Origin: an uncultured bacterium
Lineage (GTDB): Bacteria; Actinomycetota; Coriobacteriia; Coriobacteriales; Coriobacteriaceae
Length of the DNA stretch: 5,332 bases
NCBI GenBank assembly: GCA_905216075.1
Contig: CAJMSO010000140.1
Span: 1-5,332 of the forward strand
Reading direction: 5' to 3'
A program made the translations under genes and the position numbers. This document shows, one piece after another, positions 4,134 through 5,332 of the stretch (its first letter is position 1; the number at the start of each line of letters is the position of its first letter). Below the pieces are notes generated by a model, which was not told the DNA's origin, searched no databases, and saw only the letters and a list, made by a program, of their open reading frames with translations.

Positions 4134-4901
4134 ATGGCAATTAAACAGACGGCGGGCAGAGACGCCCTGGGGGATTTTGCCCCCAAATTCGCTCAGCTCA
4201 ATGACGATGTGCTGTTCGGCGAGGTGTGGAGCCGAGAAGATGGGCTTTCCCTTCGAGACCGCAGCGTGGTGACGGTGGTGGCCCTAATGGCGCAGGGGCT
4301 GACGGACTCTTCGTTCCAATATCATCTGATGTCCGCAAAGAGCAACGGGGTGACCAGGGCTGAGATAGCGGAAATCCTTACGCATGCGGCGTTTTACGCG
4401 GGATGGCCCAAGGCGTGGGCGGCCTTTCGCATGGCGAAGGAGGTCTGGGCGGACGAAGATGACGGCGCCGACGCAAAGGCCCGACACCAAAACGAGATGG
4501 CCTTTCCCATCGGTGCCCCCAACGACGCATTTGCGAAGTACTTTATCGGGCAAAGCTACCTCGCGCCCCTTTCCACCGAGCAGGTCGGCGTCTACAACGT
4601 GACGTTCGAGCCCGGCTGCCGCAACAACTGGCACGTCCATCACGCCAAAAGCGGTGGCGGACAGATTCTCGTCTGCGTGGCTGGTCGAGGGTTTTACCAG
4701 GAATGGGGCAAACCGGCACAGGAGCTGTGCCCTGGCGATGTAGTAAATATTCCCGCGGGCGTAAAGCACTGGCACGGTGCGGCGCCCGACAGCTGGTTCT
4801 CCCATCTCGCGGTAGAGGTTCCGGGCGAGGAGACCTCCAACGAGTGGTTGGAGCCCGTGGACGACGAGCAATACCCTAGAGCGACTGACAAGGAAGCTTA
4901 G
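4134..4901 (+). CDS. Carboxymuconolactone decarboxylase-cupin fusion protein
   Basis: A 255-aa two-domain cytoplasmic protein. Residues about 15-105 are a CMD/AhpD-like domain. DRSVVTVVALMAQG (42-55) and EIAEILTHAAFYAGWPKAWAAF (77-98) carry the conserved Glu, His84 and Gly-x-Pro of the gamma-CMD type; the CxxC pair of AhpD peroxidase partners is missing, so peroxidase chemistry is not expected. Residues about 150-232 are a cupin. Motif 1 GCRNNWHVHH (161-170) supplies metal-binding histidines, and motif 2 PGDVVNIPAGVKHWHG (200-215) the others. Such fusions are common in bacteria next to MerR regulators and alpha/beta hydrolases; their exact reaction is unknown. The in-frame extension back to 4035 has no SD and overlaps the remnant gene, so ATG 4134 is preferred. 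The next gene starts two bases after its stop. Confidence 0.93.
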   Translation: MAIKQTAGRDALGDFAPKFAQLNDDVLFGEVWSREDGLSLRDRSVVTVVALMAQGLTDSSFQYHLMSAKSNGVTRAEIAEILTHAAFYAGWPKAWAAFRMAKEVWADEDDGADAKARHQNEMAFPIGAPNDAFAKYFIGQSYLAPLSTEQVGVYNVTFEPGCRNNWHVHHAKSGGGQILVCVAGRGFYQEWGKPAQELCPGDVVNIPAGVKHWHGAAPDSWFSHLAVEVPGEETSNEWLEPVDDEQYPRATDKEA

Positions 4902-4903
4902 GC

Positions 4904-5332
4904 ATGGAGCAGTTGAAACTGACGCAGGAATGGGACAAGGTATTCCCCAAAAGCGATAAGGTTGAGCACAGCAAGGCAACCTTCCGCAACCGATACGGCA
5001 TCACGCTGGCTGCCGACGTGTACGTACCTAAGAATGCGGAAGGCAAACTGCCCGCCATCGCCGTCAGCGGCCCGTTTGGCGCGGTGAAGGAGCAGTCCTC
5101 CGGTCTGTACGCGCAGAAAATGGCGGAGCTGGGATTTTTCGCAATTGCCTTTGACCCGTCCTATACCGGCGAGAGCGGCGGCACGCCTCGCTATGTAGCA
5201 TCTCCGGACATCAACACCGAGGACTTCTGCGCAGCGGTGGACTTCCTCTCGGTACAGGAAAACGTCGATTCAGGGTGCATCGGCATCATCGGCATCTGCG
5301 GTTGGGGCGGCATGGCAGTCAATGCGGCGGCT
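4904..5332 (+). CDS. Alpha/beta hydrolase (dienelactone hydrolase-like), 5' part
   Basis: The first 143 residues of an alpha/beta-fold hydrolase; the frame is open to the right edge. Visible elements are the strand and oxyanion region LPAIAVSGPFGAVKEQ (49-64), the strand GFFAIAFDPSYTGESGG (77-93), and the nucleophile elbow GIICGWGG-type segment GICGWGG (130-136). In that segment the nucleophile position is Cys132 instead of Ser, as in dienelactone hydrolases and a known branch of COG1073-like hydrolases. The acid and histidine of the triad lie beyond the edge. ATG 4904 is two bases after the CMD-cupin stop, with AAGGAAG about 8 nt upstream overlapping the end of that gene, so the two are clearly one operon under the MerR-type promoter. 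The substrate is unknown; an ester or lactone is likely. Confidence 0.9.
   Translation, partial: MEQLKLTQEWDKVFPKSDKVEHSKATFRNRYGITLAADVYVPKNAEGKLPAIAVSGPFGAVKEQSSGLYAQKMAELGFFAIAFDPSYTGESGGTPRYVASPDINTEDFCAAVDFLSVQENVDSGCIGIIGICGWGGMAVNAAA

Noticed and set aside
4284..4979. Minus-strand frame of 231 codons
   Set aside because: It is antisense to the CMD-cupin gene, with no SD or recognisable motifs.

Overview
The window is GC-rich DNA, apparently from a Gram-positive bacterium. The gene content (lantibiotic-type immunity ABC transporter, YjdF, a DUF4143-type ATPase fragment, a carboxymuconolactone decarboxylase-cupin fusion) and the strong AGGAGG-type ribosome binding sites fit a gut or oral actinobacterium of the Coriobacteriia type (Olsenella/Collinsella-like). 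That placement is an inference and cannot be proved here.

Layout from left to right. (1) 1-1340, minus strand: a two-gene ABC exporter operon of the MutF/MutE-EpiE lantibiotic immunity type. The ATPase stop and permease start overlap as ATGA, and the permease runs off the left edge. (2) 1341-1577: a divergent control region with a very stable hairpin in the ABC leader, several dyads, an extended -10 promoter and a TTATCGCGATAA palindrome. It ends in the first 14 codons of a TetR-type regulator, which is then cut off. (3) 1578-2245: a probable type III toxin-antitoxin locus. A toxin of the ToxN/TenpN kind (149 aa) is preceded by about 120 nt of highly structured DNA carrying its own extended -10 and a GNRA-loop hairpin; this is the candidate antitoxin RNA. 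(4) 2454-2993, minus strand: yjdF (DUF2992) with a leader that looks like a yjdF-type riboswitch, including an exact anti-Shine-Dalgarno. (5) 3083-3412: a 19-bp inverted repeat built from two copies of GTTTCGAAAC, directly upstream of an internally deleted AAA/DUF4143 ATPase. (6) 3425-5332: a MerR regulator with a conserved-position Cys52, divergent from an operon of a CMD-cupin fusion enzyme and an alpha/beta hydrolase with a Cys nucleophile (cut by the right edge). The shared promoter carries an AdhR/NmlR-like dyad. Between this promoter and the operon lies what looks like the C-terminal tail of a flavodoxin-type NAD(P)H oxidoreductase.

How it works together. The ABC operon probably expels a lantibiotic or similar peptide and was once controlled by the now-broken TetR gene. 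The MerR cluster looks like an electrophile- or aldehyde-responsive detoxification module. The YjdF leader probably senses a small aromatic ligand and controls translation. Three broken genes (TetR, ATPase, flavoprotein) lie within about 2.5 kb, each keeping its control region but losing most of its coding sequence. The interval therefore looks like a recombination- or deletion-prone spot holding a toxin-antitoxin locus.
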